Below, one piece after another: positions 34,088 to 43,006 of a stretch of 61,818 bases of DNA. The stretch spans positions 1 to 61,818 of the forward strand of contig JAGXRK010000028.1 of NCBI GenBank assembly GCA_018335755.1, read 5' to 3'. Both the position numbers and the translations under genes were made by a program. How positions within the stretch are numbered: position 1 is the first letter of the stretch; every line of letters begins with the position of its first letter. Origin of the DNA: Ignavibacterium sp. GTDB lineage: Bacteria; Bacteroidota; Ignavibacteria; Ignavibacteriales; Ignavibacteriaceae. Under the pieces are notes generated by a model. It did not search any database. It was not told where the DNA came from and worked only from the letters and a program-made list of their open reading frames with translations.

Positions 34088-34110
34088 CCCCCGAAGACTT
34101 TCTTCGGGGG
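34088..34110 (-). terminator. rho-independent terminator after the subtilase gene
   Basis: Perfect 10-bp stem CCCCCGAAGA/TCTTCGGGGG with a 3-base loop. On the minus strand it is followed by TTTAGTT. It starts 12 bases after the subtilase stop. Confidence 0.9.
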
Positions 34111-34122
34111 AATAGAAAAAAA

Positions 34123-36111
34123 TTACTTCAGAAGTGTTATTTTTTGAATTTTTTGAACGTTTCCAGCAATCATTCTAATAATATAATTTCCGCTAGATAG
34201 TGATGATCCGTCAATTTCCAATTCTTTTGTGCCGGCGGTAACTTCCTCGTTATACAGAGTTCTAATTTCTCTCCCCAAAATATCGTTGAGAGTAATCTTG
34301 ACAAAAGATTTTTCCGGAACTGTAAAACTAATTCTGGTTGAAGGATTGAATGGATTCGGATAATTCTGATGTAAAACATAATCGTCTAAGAAAGGAATTT
34401 CAACCAAAACCTCGCTTGAATACTGGAATGAACCGTCATAATCAATCTGTTTAAGTCTGTATGAATATCTTTTTCTATTTAATTCTGTGTCAATAAAACT
34501 ATAAGTGATGCGATTAGTGGTGGTACCTTTTCCGTCAACAAAACCAATTGTTTCGAATAATGAATTATCATTTGTTCGTTGTATCTCAAATCCCCGGTTA
34601 TTTGCTTCAGTAGAGGTGATCCATTCAAGTATTACGCTGCCATTTTGATATGAGCCATAAAATGCTGTTAGTTCAACAGGCACCGGACTATTGTTTAATG
34701 CATCAAGGGCATTAACAATTCCCCAGCCATATTCTCTATTCGGGCTTGAACTTTGCGATGATGTGTTTCTAATAATATCTCTTAACTCCATTGGAGTTAA
34801 ACCAGGGTTGGCTTCTAATAGAAGAGCAGAAACACCGGAAACTAACGGACAACTATATGAAGTTCCACCTCCGCTCCAATATTGATTACCCGACAGTGCT
34901 GCATAATAAACACCGGAACCCATAGCCATTACATCCGGTTTTATTCTTCCGTCAACCGTAGGTCCGACACTGCTAAATGAAGTCCTTTCACCGCTTGAGT
35001 TAACTGCACCAATTGAAAAAACACTGTCGCCATCGGCTGGAGCGATTAAAGTATTGCGTGTTGAGTGAAAACCTTCATTACCTGCTGAGTTAACAACAAA
35101 GATACCTTTTGCAACTGCAAGATCTGCAGCTATTGTTATTGTAGCTGTATTTCCATCCATATCCTCCCAGGTATAACTTGTATATGGTGGATCGAAATCC
35201 AGGTATCCTAATGAAGTAGAGGTTATATCAACGCCAATACTATCTGCCCATTCAAGTGCGGCAATCCAATTATCTTCTTCAACGGGGGTTTCGCTGCGAA
35301 CATCTTCAGTTCGTGCAAGAATAAAATCTGCTCCATAAGCAGGACCAATAAGCTGACCTTCTTTGAAACCTCCAAGAATTGATAATACCGCAGTACCGTG
35401 CGAGTGTGAGCCCAAAACAGAAGAACCATCAACAAAATCGTACATTGCAATTATATTCATATTCTGAAAAGCTTCGTGAGTAAGATTACCAAATCCGGCA
35501 TCCATTACACAAATTGTTACTCCGCTTCCGGTGTAACCTAAACTATGTACAAGAGGTACATTTATAAGGTTATTTTGTGTAAATGAGTTTCCGTAATTAA
35601 GTGAATAAATACCTTCTGGTTGTGAACTTTTATCAACGACAGGATCAGTTTTAATAAATTCAATATCGTTTTGTCTTTTAGAATAAGTATTTACAATATC
35701 TATCTTTTTTATAAATGGTAATGATGAGATCTTATTAATACTATTTTTATCTGCATATCCGCTTGCAGCGTTAAACCATCTGGATTTATTTCTCAACTCA
35801 AATCCGGCTATAGTAAGAGATTCTATATAATTTTTATAAACAGGAATATCAGAGAAATCAATTAATGATGATTCACTAAAAACTTTTGATCTTCTCTGCA
35901 ATGACTTAGAACTTACTACTGATTCAGGATTTACAAAATACTTTTGATAATCATTGCCTTTATCAGTGAAGTAAATCCAAATTAGGTGTTTATTTTTTTG
36001 CATATCAGAATTTATTTCAGCTTTAAGTCTGGAAGAGATTTTTTCAACAGGACTTTGAGCCAACAGTGGCATAACTATAAAAATCCATAAAATGACAATC
36101 AACTTTTTCAT
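34123..36111 (-). CDS. secreted S8 (subtilisin-like) peptidase with type IX-like C-terminal sorting domain
   Basis: A 662-residue secreted protease. Signal peptide 1-19, pro-region to about 150, then the subtilase domain with Asp204 (VMDAG), His238 (SHSHGT), oxyanion Asn345 (SAGNEG) and Ser418 (GTSYSCP, where GTSMAxP is usual). A short linker domain (about 480-575) precedes a C-terminal sorting domain that starts at QNYPNPFNPST and ends KITLLK, as used by type IX secretion in Bacteroidota and relatives. It starts 15 bases after the metG stop, so it is probably cotranscribed. Confidence 0.93.
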   Translation of the reverse strand: MKKLIVILWIFIVMPLLAQSPVEKISSRLKAEINSDMQKNKHLIWIYFTDKGNDYQKYFVNPESVVSSKSLQRRSKVFSESSLIDFSDIPVYKNYIESLTIAGFELRNKSRWFNAASGYADKNSINKISSLPFIKKIDIVNTYSKRQNDIEFIKTDPVVDKSSQPEGIYSLNYGNSFTQNNLINVPLVHSLGYTGSGVTICVMDAGFGNLTHEAFQNMNIIAMYDFVDGSSVLGSHSHGTAVLSILGGFKEGQLIGPAYGADFILARTEDVRSETPVEEDNWIAALEWADSIGVDITSTSLGYLDFDPPYTSYTWEDMDGNTATITIAADLAVAKGIFVVNSAGNEGFHSTRNTLIAPADGDSVFSIGAVNSSGERTSFSSVGPTVDGRIKPDVMAMGSGVYYAALSGNQYWSGGGTSYSCPLVSGVSALLLEANPGLTPMELRDIIRNTSSQSSSPNREYGWGIVNALDALNNSPVPVELTAFYGSYQNGSVILEWITSTEANNRGFEIQRTNDNSLFETIGFVDGKGTTTNRITYSFIDTELNRKRYSYRLKQIDYDGSFQYSSEVLVEIPFLDDYVLHQNYPNPFNPSTRISFTVPEKSFVKITLNDILGREIRTLYNEEVTAGTKELEIDGSSLSSGNYIIRMIAGNVQKIQKITLLK

Positions 36112-36126
36112 TACAATCCTTTTAAT

Positions 36127-38163
36127 TTATTTCACTCTTGTTCCGGTTTTTATTTTTTCAGAAACATTTAAAATCTGTAATTCCCCATCTTCAGTTTCAA
36201 CAGCTAAAATCATACCTTTCGATTCTAAGCCCATCAGCTTGGCAGGTTTAAGATTTGCAACTATAACAACTTTTTTACCGATAATAGTTTCCGGGGTGTA
36301 ACTTTTTGCTATTCCGGCAATAACCTGTCTTTCTTCATTTTCAATTTTTACTTTAAGTTTCAGAAGTTTTTCACTCTTCTTAACCATTTCGGCTTCGATT
36401 ACTTCAGCCACTTTAAGATTGACTTTCATAAAATCATCATATGTGATTAATTCCTCAGTTTCTTTTTGAAAGTTCGAATTCTGAAGTTTGTTAACCTGTG
36501 ATTCTATTTTTTCATCTTCAATTTTTGGGAAGAGAATCTCTGCTTTGTTCAGCTGATGGCTTTCTTTCAAATGGGGTTTTCCGCACTCTTTCCATTCAAC
36601 AGGTTTAGTATTTAACATTTTAAAAAGTTTTTTAGACGAGAATGGAAGGACTGGTGAGTATAATTCTGCCAAAGTATAAATTGCCTGTAAACAAATATTC
36701 AGAGTTTTTCCGCATCTTTCTTTATCTGTCTTTATTGTTTTCCATGGTTCAGAATCATTAAAGTATTTATTGCCTTCACGTGCAAGATTCATTATTTCAT
36801 TTACGCCATCACGGATTTTATATTTTTCAAAATAATCAGAAATACGTTCCGGATATTCTGAAATCTCTTTAAGCATATCCTCATCAATTTTTTCAAGCTT
36901 CCCCGATGCAGGAACTTTGCCGTCAAAATGTTTGAATACAAAAGTAAAAGTTCTGTTGATGAAGTTGCCAAGTATGTCAGCCAGTTCGCTGTTGTTTCGA
37001 AGTTTAAACTCTTTCCAATAAAAATCTGTATCACGTGTTTCAGGAAGATTAGCAGCTAAAGCATAACGCAGTAGATCCGGTTCGAAAAGATCAAGAAATT
37101 CATCAACATCAATTCCCCAGCCGCGGCTTTTAGAGAATTTCTTTCCTTCAAAATTTAAGAACTCATTTGCAGGAACATTTTGCGGTAAGCAATATTGTTC
37201 TTTACCAGCTTGATTCCATGCCATAAGAATTGCAGGAAAAATTATAGTATGAAATACAACATTATCCTTCCCGATAAATGCTGTATACTTTGTATCAGGA
37301 TCATACCAATATTTTTTCCAGAGATCAGGATCATTTTTTAGCAGCGATAATTCTTTAGTTGATGAAATATATCCGAGTACTGCTTCAAACCAAACGTAGA
37401 TAACTTTTCCTACTGCGGAATCAATCGGAACTTTTATTCCCCAATCAAGATCACGAGTTATTGCACGATCTTTTAATCCATCTTTAAACCAACCGCGGCA
37501 ATATTGAATAACATTATCTTTCCATCCATACTTTTCATTCATTTCATCAACATATTTTTCTAACGCCGGTTGATATTTGCCAAGCGGGAAATAATAGTGT
37601 GAGGTTTCTTTGAGTGTCGGACTTCCACCTGAAATTTTACTTTTGGGATTTTTTAATTCAGATGGATCATACAATGATCCGCAGACTTCACACTCATCAC
37701 TCCGGGCTTCTTCATTACCGCATTTAGGACACGTTCCTTCAACATACCTGTCAGGTAAAAACATTTTTGCTTGATCATCATAAAACTGAAGTGATTTTTT
37801 TTCAGCAAATAAGCCGCGATTATAAAATTCTAAGAAGAATTCTTTAGCAGTTTCGTGATGAATTAGTAAACTTGTTCTGGAATAATTATCGAAACTCATT
37901 CCAAATCTTTCAAAAGCTTTTTTATTTGCTTCGTGGTAACGATCTATAATTACTTGAGGTGATACTTTTTCTTTATCTGCACTAATTGTTATTGGTACCC
38001 CGTGTTCATCGGAACCGCAAATATAAATTACATCATCACCATTTAATCTTTTGTATCTAACGTAAATATCTGCAGGAAGATATGCACCACTGAGATGACC
38101 GAGGTGAATTGGTCCATTTGCGTATGGTAAAGCAGATGTAACAATAACTTTTTCTTTAGCCAA
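36127..38163 (-). CDS. metG: methionyl-tRNA synthetase
   Basis: A 678-residue class I synthetase charging tRNA-Met. The HIGH motif is HLGH (20-23) and the KMSKS equivalent is KFSKS. The zinc knuckle has Cys145, Cys148, Cys158 and Cys161. A C-terminal tRNA-binding EMAP/Trbp111-like domain spans about 575-678 (LKVAEVIEAEMVKKSEKLLK and IVANLKPAKLMG). Length and domains match the E. coli-like dimeric form. Confidence 0.97.
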   Translation of the reverse strand: MAKEKVIVTSALPYANGPIHLGHLSGAYLPADIYVRYKRLNGDDVIYICGSDEHGVPITISADKEKVSPQVIIDRYHEANKKAFERFGMSFDNYSRTSLLIHHETAKEFFLEFYNRGLFAEKKSLQFYDDQAKMFLPDRYVEGTCPKCGNEEARSDECEVCGSLYDPSELKNPKSKISGGSPTLKETSHYYFPLGKYQPALEKYVDEMNEKYGWKDNVIQYCRGWFKDGLKDRAITRDLDWGIKVPIDSAVGKVIYVWFEAVLGYISSTKELSLLKNDPDLWKKYWYDPDTKYTAFIGKDNVVFHTIIFPAILMAWNQAGKEQYCLPQNVPANEFLNFEGKKFSKSRGWGIDVDEFLDLFEPDLLRYALAANLPETRDTDFYWKEFKLRNNSELADILGNFINRTFTFVFKHFDGKVPASGKLEKIDEDMLKEISEYPERISDYFEKYKIRDGVNEIMNLAREGNKYFNDSEPWKTIKTDKERCGKTLNICLQAIYTLAELYSPVLPFSSKKLFKMLNTKPVEWKECGKPHLKESHQLNKAEILFPKIEDEKIESQVNKLQNSNFQKETEELITYDDFMKVNLKVAEVIEAEMVKKSEKLLKLKVKIENEERQVIAGIAKSYTPETIIGKKVVIVANLKPAKLMGLESKGMILAVETEDGELQILNVSEKIKTGTRVK

Positions 38164-38318
38164 TTTATTTACCGATTCAATTGTTTAACAAAATTATGAA
38201 TAGAAATATAACGAATTTGATTACTAAGTTGATTTGAAAATGGTTTAATTTTTTGATAAATGGTTCTTTTGATTTGTTAATTTTTCTTAGCTTTACTCAA
38301 AGATTTATAGGAACTAAT

Positions 38319-39839
38319 ATGAAAAAATTAAATTTCAGTTTCCTTTTATGTATAATCATCACTTCAATAACATACTCACAGGAAATACCAAAGTTTATTA
38401 CCGATAGTCTTGATATTTATGTTAACCGTGCACTTGAAAATTGGAAAATTCCGGGAGTTGCAGTTTTGGTTGTTAAAGATGGAGAAATAGCTATAGCAAA
38501 AGCATATGGTGTTAAAGAAGCAGGATCAAATGACAAAATTGATGAAAATACTTTATTCCTGATTGGCTCTAATACTAAAGCGTTTACCGGAACAGCGCTT
38601 GCTCTGCTCGAACACGAAGGAAAATTAAGACTTGAAGACAAAGTTGTTGAATATCTGCCGGAATTTAAGATGAAAGATACCTGGGTTACTAAAGAAATAA
38701 ATCTTACTGATATTATAACTCACCGAATGGGCTACGAAACATTCCAGGGAGATTTTATGTACTGGACTTCAGACTTTAACGAAGATGAGGTAATTGAAAA
38801 GTTTGGATTGATCACTCCAAAATATGATTTTAGGATTAAGTACGGTTATACAAATGCTGGTTACGCTGTGGCCGGAAAAGTTATTAATAAAATTTCTGGT
38901 TTAAGATGGGAAGATTATTTAAAGGAAAAAATTTTCCGGCCATTACAGATGTATAGAACTGTTGCCTTATCTGTTGATTTCGCAAAATCGGAAAATGTTG
39001 CAAAGCCACACTCAATTGTTGATGGTAATGTTGTAGTTCTACCATTTGAAGACATTGATAATATGGCTCCCTGCGGCAGTATTGCCTCTTCAATCTCGGA
39101 TATGAGCCATTGGATTATTGCTCAACTTGACAGCGGCAACTATAAAGGTGAATCAATAATTCCTTATAAAGTTATTCAAAGAACCAGACAGCCGGAAACT
39201 ATTCAAGGCAGAGCGCGCCATCCATTTAATAAGGTGCACTACAATCTTTATGGATTAGGATGGGGATTAATGGATTACGAGGGAACTGAAATTGTTTCTC
39301 ATACCGGCGGAGTAAACGGCTTTGTTACTTCAGTAACATTGCTTCCGGAAATCAAGCTCGGAATAGTTGTATTAACAAACACAGATCAAAACGCTTTCTT
39401 CAATATGCTTAAGTGGGAGATTGTTGATGCTTATCTCGGATTACCTTACCGCAATTATGATAATTATATTTTTGAAAGAGTAAAAATGCAGAATGAACAA
39501 AGAGCTCAGCAGATAACTGCCTGGAAAGATTCTGTATCTATGAATCTTAAGCCTGAAATTAATTTATCAGAATTCGCTGGAATGTACAAACACGAAGTTT
39601 ATGGTTATGCTGAACTTAAGAACATTGATGATGCGTTTGAACTTACTCTTGAACATCATTCAAAAGTTAAAGGGAAACTGGAATACATCGGTAATAACAG
39701 ATTCTTATGTACTTACTCTGATCCCTTGTACGGAATAAAAGTTTTTCCATTTGAAATTGAGAATGGTAAAGTGAAATCATTTGATTTATATGTTGATGAT
39801 TTTATTGATTTTCAGCCGTATAAATTCATTAAAAAATAA
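38319..39839 (+). CDS. class C beta-lactamase-related serine hydrolase, secreted
   Basis: A 506-residue secreted hydrolase with a signal peptide (1-20, ending TYS). The penicillin-binding fold has SNTK (84-87, nucleophile Ser84), Tyr177-x-Asn179 (GYTNAG) and HTGG. A C-terminal lipocalin-like DUF3471 region starts near ISLSEFAGMYKHE. Members are esterases, peptidases or beta-lactamases. An in-frame ATG at 38253 would add a non-signal stretch; the ATG at 38319 has AGGA 7 bases upstream and begins a proper signal peptide. Confidence 0.88.
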   Translation: MKKLNFSFLLCIIITSITYSQEIPKFITDSLDIYVNRALENWKIPGVAVLVVKDGEIAIAKAYGVKEAGSNDKIDENTLFLIGSNTKAFTGTALALLEHEGKLRLEDKVVEYLPEFKMKDTWVTKEINLTDIITHRMGYETFQGDFMYWTSDFNEDEVIEKFGLITPKYDFRIKYGYTNAGYAVAGKVINKISGLRWEDYLKEKIFRPLQMYRTVALSVDFAKSENVAKPHSIVDGNVVVLPFEDIDNMAPCGSIASSISDMSHWIIAQLDSGNYKGESIIPYKVIQRTRQPETIQGRARHPFNKVHYNLYGLGWGLMDYEGTEIVSHTGGVNGFVTSVTLLPEIKLGIVVLTNTDQNAFFNMLKWEIVDAYLGLPYRNYDNYIFERVKMQNEQRAQQITAWKDSVSMNLKPEINLSEFAGMYKHEVYGYAELKNIDDAFELTLEHHSKVKGKLEYIGNNRFLCTYSDPLYGIKVFPFEIENGKVKSFDLYVDDFIDFQPYKFIKK

Positions 39840-39856
39840 TTTTGTAAAAATTGATC

Positions 39857-39880
39857 AGGAATGGGCAAATGTCCATTCCT
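39857..39880 (+). terminator. possible terminator hairpin
   Basis: 8-bp stem AGGAATGG/CCATTCCT with an 8-base loop, 17 bases after the serine hydrolase stop. The T tract is weak (ATCCTTTCG), so the role is uncertain. The bases TAATTTTG at 39901-39908 match the -7 consensus and could belong to the promoter of the next gene. Confidence 0.45.
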
Positions 39881-39950
39881 ATCCTTTCGAATATTTTTCC
39901 TAATTTTGGAATATATAATTTTTACTTAATAACTTAATTAGGGAAACATA

Positions 39951-41171
39951 ATGAAAAATCACTCCAAAATAGATTTCCAAACAAAATGTGTCCACTCCGG
40001 CATTGATGAATATGAATACGGTTCAGTAGTTCCGCCTATATACCAGACTTCAACATTCAAATTCAAATCAGCTCAGCACGGAGCATCATTATTTGCTGGT
40101 GAAGAGAGAGGTTATATCTATACCAGAATGCTAAATCCAACAATTGAAGCAATGGAAAATGCTATTGCTGAACTTGAAGGCGGGCATAAAGCACTTGGAT
40201 GCGGCAGTGGAATGGCAGCGGTCCATACAATATTTGGGGCATTAACACAAACTGGTGATCATGTTGTTTGTTCATCTGCAGTTTATGGTCCAACAACTAC
40301 TTTGTTGAATACAATAATGAAAAAGTTTGGTGTTGAAACTACTTTTGTTGATACGGCCAAAACAGATGAAGTTAAAAAGGCGATTAAACCAAATACTAAA
40401 GTTGTTTACGTTGAAACACCTGGTAATCCTACTTTATGTATTTCAGACCTTAAAGAGATATCTGATATCGCACATCAACACAAAGCTATGGTAGTTGTTG
40501 ATAATACTTTTATGAGTCCGGCATTACAGAATCCCATTGCCCTTGGTGCAGATGTTGTAATGCATAGCTTAACAAAGTTTCTGAATGGACACGCCGATGT
40601 TGTAGGTGGAATTATAGTAGTAAAAGACGAACAGACATATCAACATTTCAGAAAAACATTAAATCAACTTGGAGGTGTTATTGATCCTTTTAATGCTTTT
40701 CTTGTTCATCGCGGGTTAAAAACACTTGCAATAAGAATGGAAAGACATTGTGAAAGTGCGCAGGTTATTGCTGAGTGGCTGGAAAAACATCCACTAATTA
40801 AATGGATAAGATATCCCGGATTAAAATCGCATCCGCATTTTAACATAGGGCAGAAACAGCATAAGGGTCCGGGCGGTATGATTACTCTGGAATTAAAAGG
40901 CGGACTTGAAGCCGGAAGAGTTATGATGGATTCTGTTAATCTTTTTCAACTAGCAGTTAGTTTGGGTGGAGTTGAAAGCCTTATTCAGCATCCGGCCAGT
41001 ATGACACATTTTTCGATGGGAAAAGAAGCCCGACTGGCAGGTGGTATTACAGAAGGTTTGGTTCGTATATCTGTCGGAATTGAAAATGTTAAAGACCTTA
41101 TTGCCGATCTTGAACAAGCACTTGAAAAAGTTAAAATAGCTCAGAATAAACAGCACGAACTTCACGTTTAA
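39951..41171 (+). CDS. Cys/Met metabolism PLP-dependent enzyme (methionine gamma-lyase / cystathionine gamma-lyase type)
   Basis: A 406-residue fold-type I PLP enzyme of transsulfuration or methionine degradation. Residues visible are Tyr57 and Arg59 (YTRMLNPT), GCGSGMAA, Tyr112 (AVYGP), Asp184 (VVVDNTF) and the Schiff-base Lys209 (HSLTKFLNGHAD). The residue after AVYG is Pro, whereas canonical methionine gamma-lyases have Cys there, so I cannot choose between methionine gamma-lyase, cystathionine gamma-lyase and gamma-synthase. It is a single gene with its own likely promoter, followed by a repeat-rich spacer. Confidence 0.88.
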   Translation: MKNHSKIDFQTKCVHSGIDEYEYGSVVPPIYQTSTFKFKSAQHGASLFAGEERGYIYTRMLNPTIEAMENAIAELEGGHKALGCGSGMAAVHTIFGALTQTGDHVVCSSAVYGPTTTLLNTIMKKFGVETTFVDTAKTDEVKKAIKPNTKVVYVETPGNPTLCISDLKEISDIAHQHKAMVVVDNTFMSPALQNPIALGADVVMHSLTKFLNGHADVVGGIIVVKDEQTYQHFRKTLNQLGGVIDPFNAFLVHRGLKTLAIRMERHCESAQVIAEWLEKHPLIKWIRYPGLKSHPHFNIGQKQHKGPGGMITLELKGGLEAGRVMMDSVNLFQLAVSLGGVESLIQHPASMTHFSMGKEARLAGGITEGLVRISVGIENVKDLIADLEQALEKVKIAQNKQHELHV

Positions 41172-41223
41172 ATAACATTTAGCATAAAATTGCTCGAGGC
41201 TGTTTCTCAACTCTATTTTTTAT

Positions 41224-41440
41224 GGTAGCCGCAAGCTTAAGAGTCTGTTGCAGAAGTCACATAATTGTCATTTCGACCAACGGGAGAAATCTTTTTCGTG
41301 ACATATTGAAGGATTTCTCAGTCTCCCGAAGGGATGCCTATGGCAGAAGACTCCTTCGAAATGTCACTTTCAGAGTTATGCAACAGATCCTTCAGCTTGC
41401 AAAGATATAATAAATACGCAACTTGAAAGTTGCGGCTACC
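41224..41440. repeat. nested palindromic interspersed element
   Basis: The outer boundary is an 11-bp perfect inverted repeat GGTAGCCGCAA (41224-41234) and TTGCGGCTACC (41430-41440). Nested inside are GCAAGCTT (41231-41238)/AGCTTGC (41394-41400), then CTGTTGCA (41245-41252)/TGCAACAG (41379-41386), then TGTCATTTCGACC near 41266 facing TTCGAAATGTCA near 41356, and GAGAAATC/GATTTCTC at the core. The TGTCATTTCGACCA and GAGAAATCTT blocks recur inside the DUF1460 gene. The 358-base gap 41172-41530 contains only this element and the start region of the next gene. An open frame across it reads as repeat, not protein. Confidence 0.8.
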
Positions 41441-41530
41441 TTATATTTAGAACTTTTAAGACACCCTCTTTTTTATGGCATAGGAATAGTGATCATAATT
41501 TCTTTGAACTATCACATAAAGGAGTTCAAG

Positions 41531-42175
41531 ATGTATAAACTATTCATACTTACCACAGTTTTCTTCATAGCAACTATTAGTATTTACGCACAGCGAAACG
41601 ATGGTGTAAGAAATGGGAGTATCGATTCTGATAGAATTTCAAAGGTTGAAAGAGAACCTATCAGAACAAATCCTGTTGTCAGACCCAAAAACCCTCCTAT
41701 AGGAAAACAGCGGGATAACAATACAATTGTTTATCAGAAGAATCCTGTTGAATCAAGACAACCGGATGAAGTATATAAAATTGAAGGAAAGTGTATAGTC
41801 GGGCAACCACCAATGTATCCCATTCGCTACATTCCGCCGGCAATTTCCAGTTATCACATAGCACTAAATCACTTTGAATTAGGTGATTATTATGAAGCAT
41901 CACGCAAATTTACTGAGTGGCTTGTGAGCAATCCCAATGATATAAACGCTTTGTACCTGAGGGGTATATGTTATTATGAAATGGAGTGGTATGGATATGC
42001 TATTGAAGATTTCAATATTCTCTTAAGGTTAGATATTGAGCATGCTGAGGCATACTATTACAGAGGTTTATGCAGGTTTTTCCGAAATGAACGAGAACTG
42101 GCAGAAATGGATTTTGAAATTGCTTTTGAGCTTGGTAATAAAATAGCCGGAATAATGCTCAAAAAATATTTTTAA
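41531..42175 (+). CDS. secreted TPR-repeat protein
   Basis: About 214 residues with a signal peptide (MYKLFILTTVFFIATISIYA) and a Pro/Asn/Arg-rich linker (about 25-90). Two to three TPR units lie in the C-terminal half (HFELGDYYEASRKFTEWL, INALYLRGICYYEMEWYGYA, AEAYYYRGLCRFFRNERELA). An upstream in-frame ATG lies at 41423 within repeat sequence; the ATG at 41531 has AAAGGAG 7 bases upstream and starts the signal peptide. Probably a protein-protein interaction scaffold; no specific role can be assigned. Confidence 0.75.
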   Translation: MYKLFILTTVFFIATISIYAQRNDGVRNGSIDSDRISKVEREPIRTNPVVRPKNPPIGKQRDNNTIVYQKNPVESRQPDEVYKIEGKCIVGQPPMYPIRYIPPAISSYHIALNHFELGDYYEASRKFTEWLVSNPNDINALYLRGICYYEMEWYGYAIEDFNILLRLDIEHAEAYYYRGLCRFFRNERELAEMDFEIAFELGNKIAGIMLKKYF

Positions 42176-42292
42176 TTTAATATTAGGGTGTTTACCGATA
42201 TTTCAGGGCGATTTACCGATTTATGCTTTTCTAAAGTGAAATTAAAACATACTTTTGCACCGGAAACAATAAATTTTATTCCGGAGAAAATT

Positions 42293-42997
42293 ATGGAAGA
42301 GCTAAAAAAACAAACTACAGACCGCAGAGTATGGCTTGGTGCAATACTCATACTTTTAGGTGGTTTATTCCTGCTGAATTCACTTGATATATTTGATTTC
42401 AGATTTTCACGAATATTTATTTCCTGGCCTTTCTTCTTTTTTGTTATCGGTTCCTACATACTAATTCAAACAGAGAAGAAAGTTCTTGGCGGTATTCTCG
42501 CCGGATTAGGCGGATTATTCCTACTCCCCAGAATATTTCCACAAATTAGTATTAATTTCTCTATAGTCATACCAATACTACTTATTGCTATCGGCTTATA
42601 TATTATTCTTCACAGAAGAAAAAGTTTAGAATTTATTAAAGGCGAAGTTAAAGAGGATTCTGTTGATGATATTTCAATTTTTGGCGGCGGTGATAAAATA
42701 ATAACATCAAAAAATTTCAAGGGTGGTAATATCACTGCTATTTTCGGCGGTTCGGAAATTAATATGACTCAGTGTCAGTTAGCTGAAGGTGTTAATACTA
42801 TTGATGTACTTGCTATGTTCGGTGGTACAACTATAATTGTTCCTAAAAACTGGAATGTTGTTGTAAGCGTTACATCAATACTGGGAGGATTTTCTAATAA
42901 AGGAATTAAAGATCCAACTGTGGAAATTGACACCAGCAGATCTCTGGTTATAAAGGGATTAGTTATCTTTGGCGGAGGAGAAGTTAAGAATTTTTAA
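42293..42997 (+). CDS. LiaF-like membrane protein (DUF5668/LiaF transmembrane plus C-terminal domain)
   Basis: About 234 residues. Several N-terminal membrane helices (GAILILLGGLFLLNSL, WPFFFFVIGSYILI, IVIPILLIAIGLYII) precede a repetitive beta-strand domain with FGG motifs (ISIFGGGDKII, AIFGGSEINM, AMFGGTTIIVP, VIFGGGEVKNF), the LiaF-type cell-wall-active antibiotic response domain. In Firmicutes LiaF represses the LiaRS system. Here it sits 9 bases upstream of a LytS-type kinase gene, which suggests an analogous regulatory link. The start at 42293 has a GGAG site. Confidence 0.82.
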   Translation: MEELKKQTTDRRVWLGAILILLGGLFLLNSLDIFDFRFSRIFISWPFFFFVIGSYILIQTEKKVLGGILAGLGGLFLLPRIFPQISINFSIVIPILLIAIGLYIILHRRKSLEFIKGEVKEDSVDDISIFGGGDKIITSKNFKGGNITAIFGGSEINMTQCQLAEGVNTIDVLAMFGGTTIIVPKNWNVVVSVTSILGGFSNKGIKDPTVEIDTSRSLVIKGLVIFGGGEVKNF

Positions 42998-43006
42998 TTA
43001 ACCAAA

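Noticed and set aside
41222..41410. Open frame across the spacer after the PLP lyase gene
   Set aside because: It lies wholly in the nested palindromic repeat; the translated words are those of the repeat, with no ribosome-binding site or family match.
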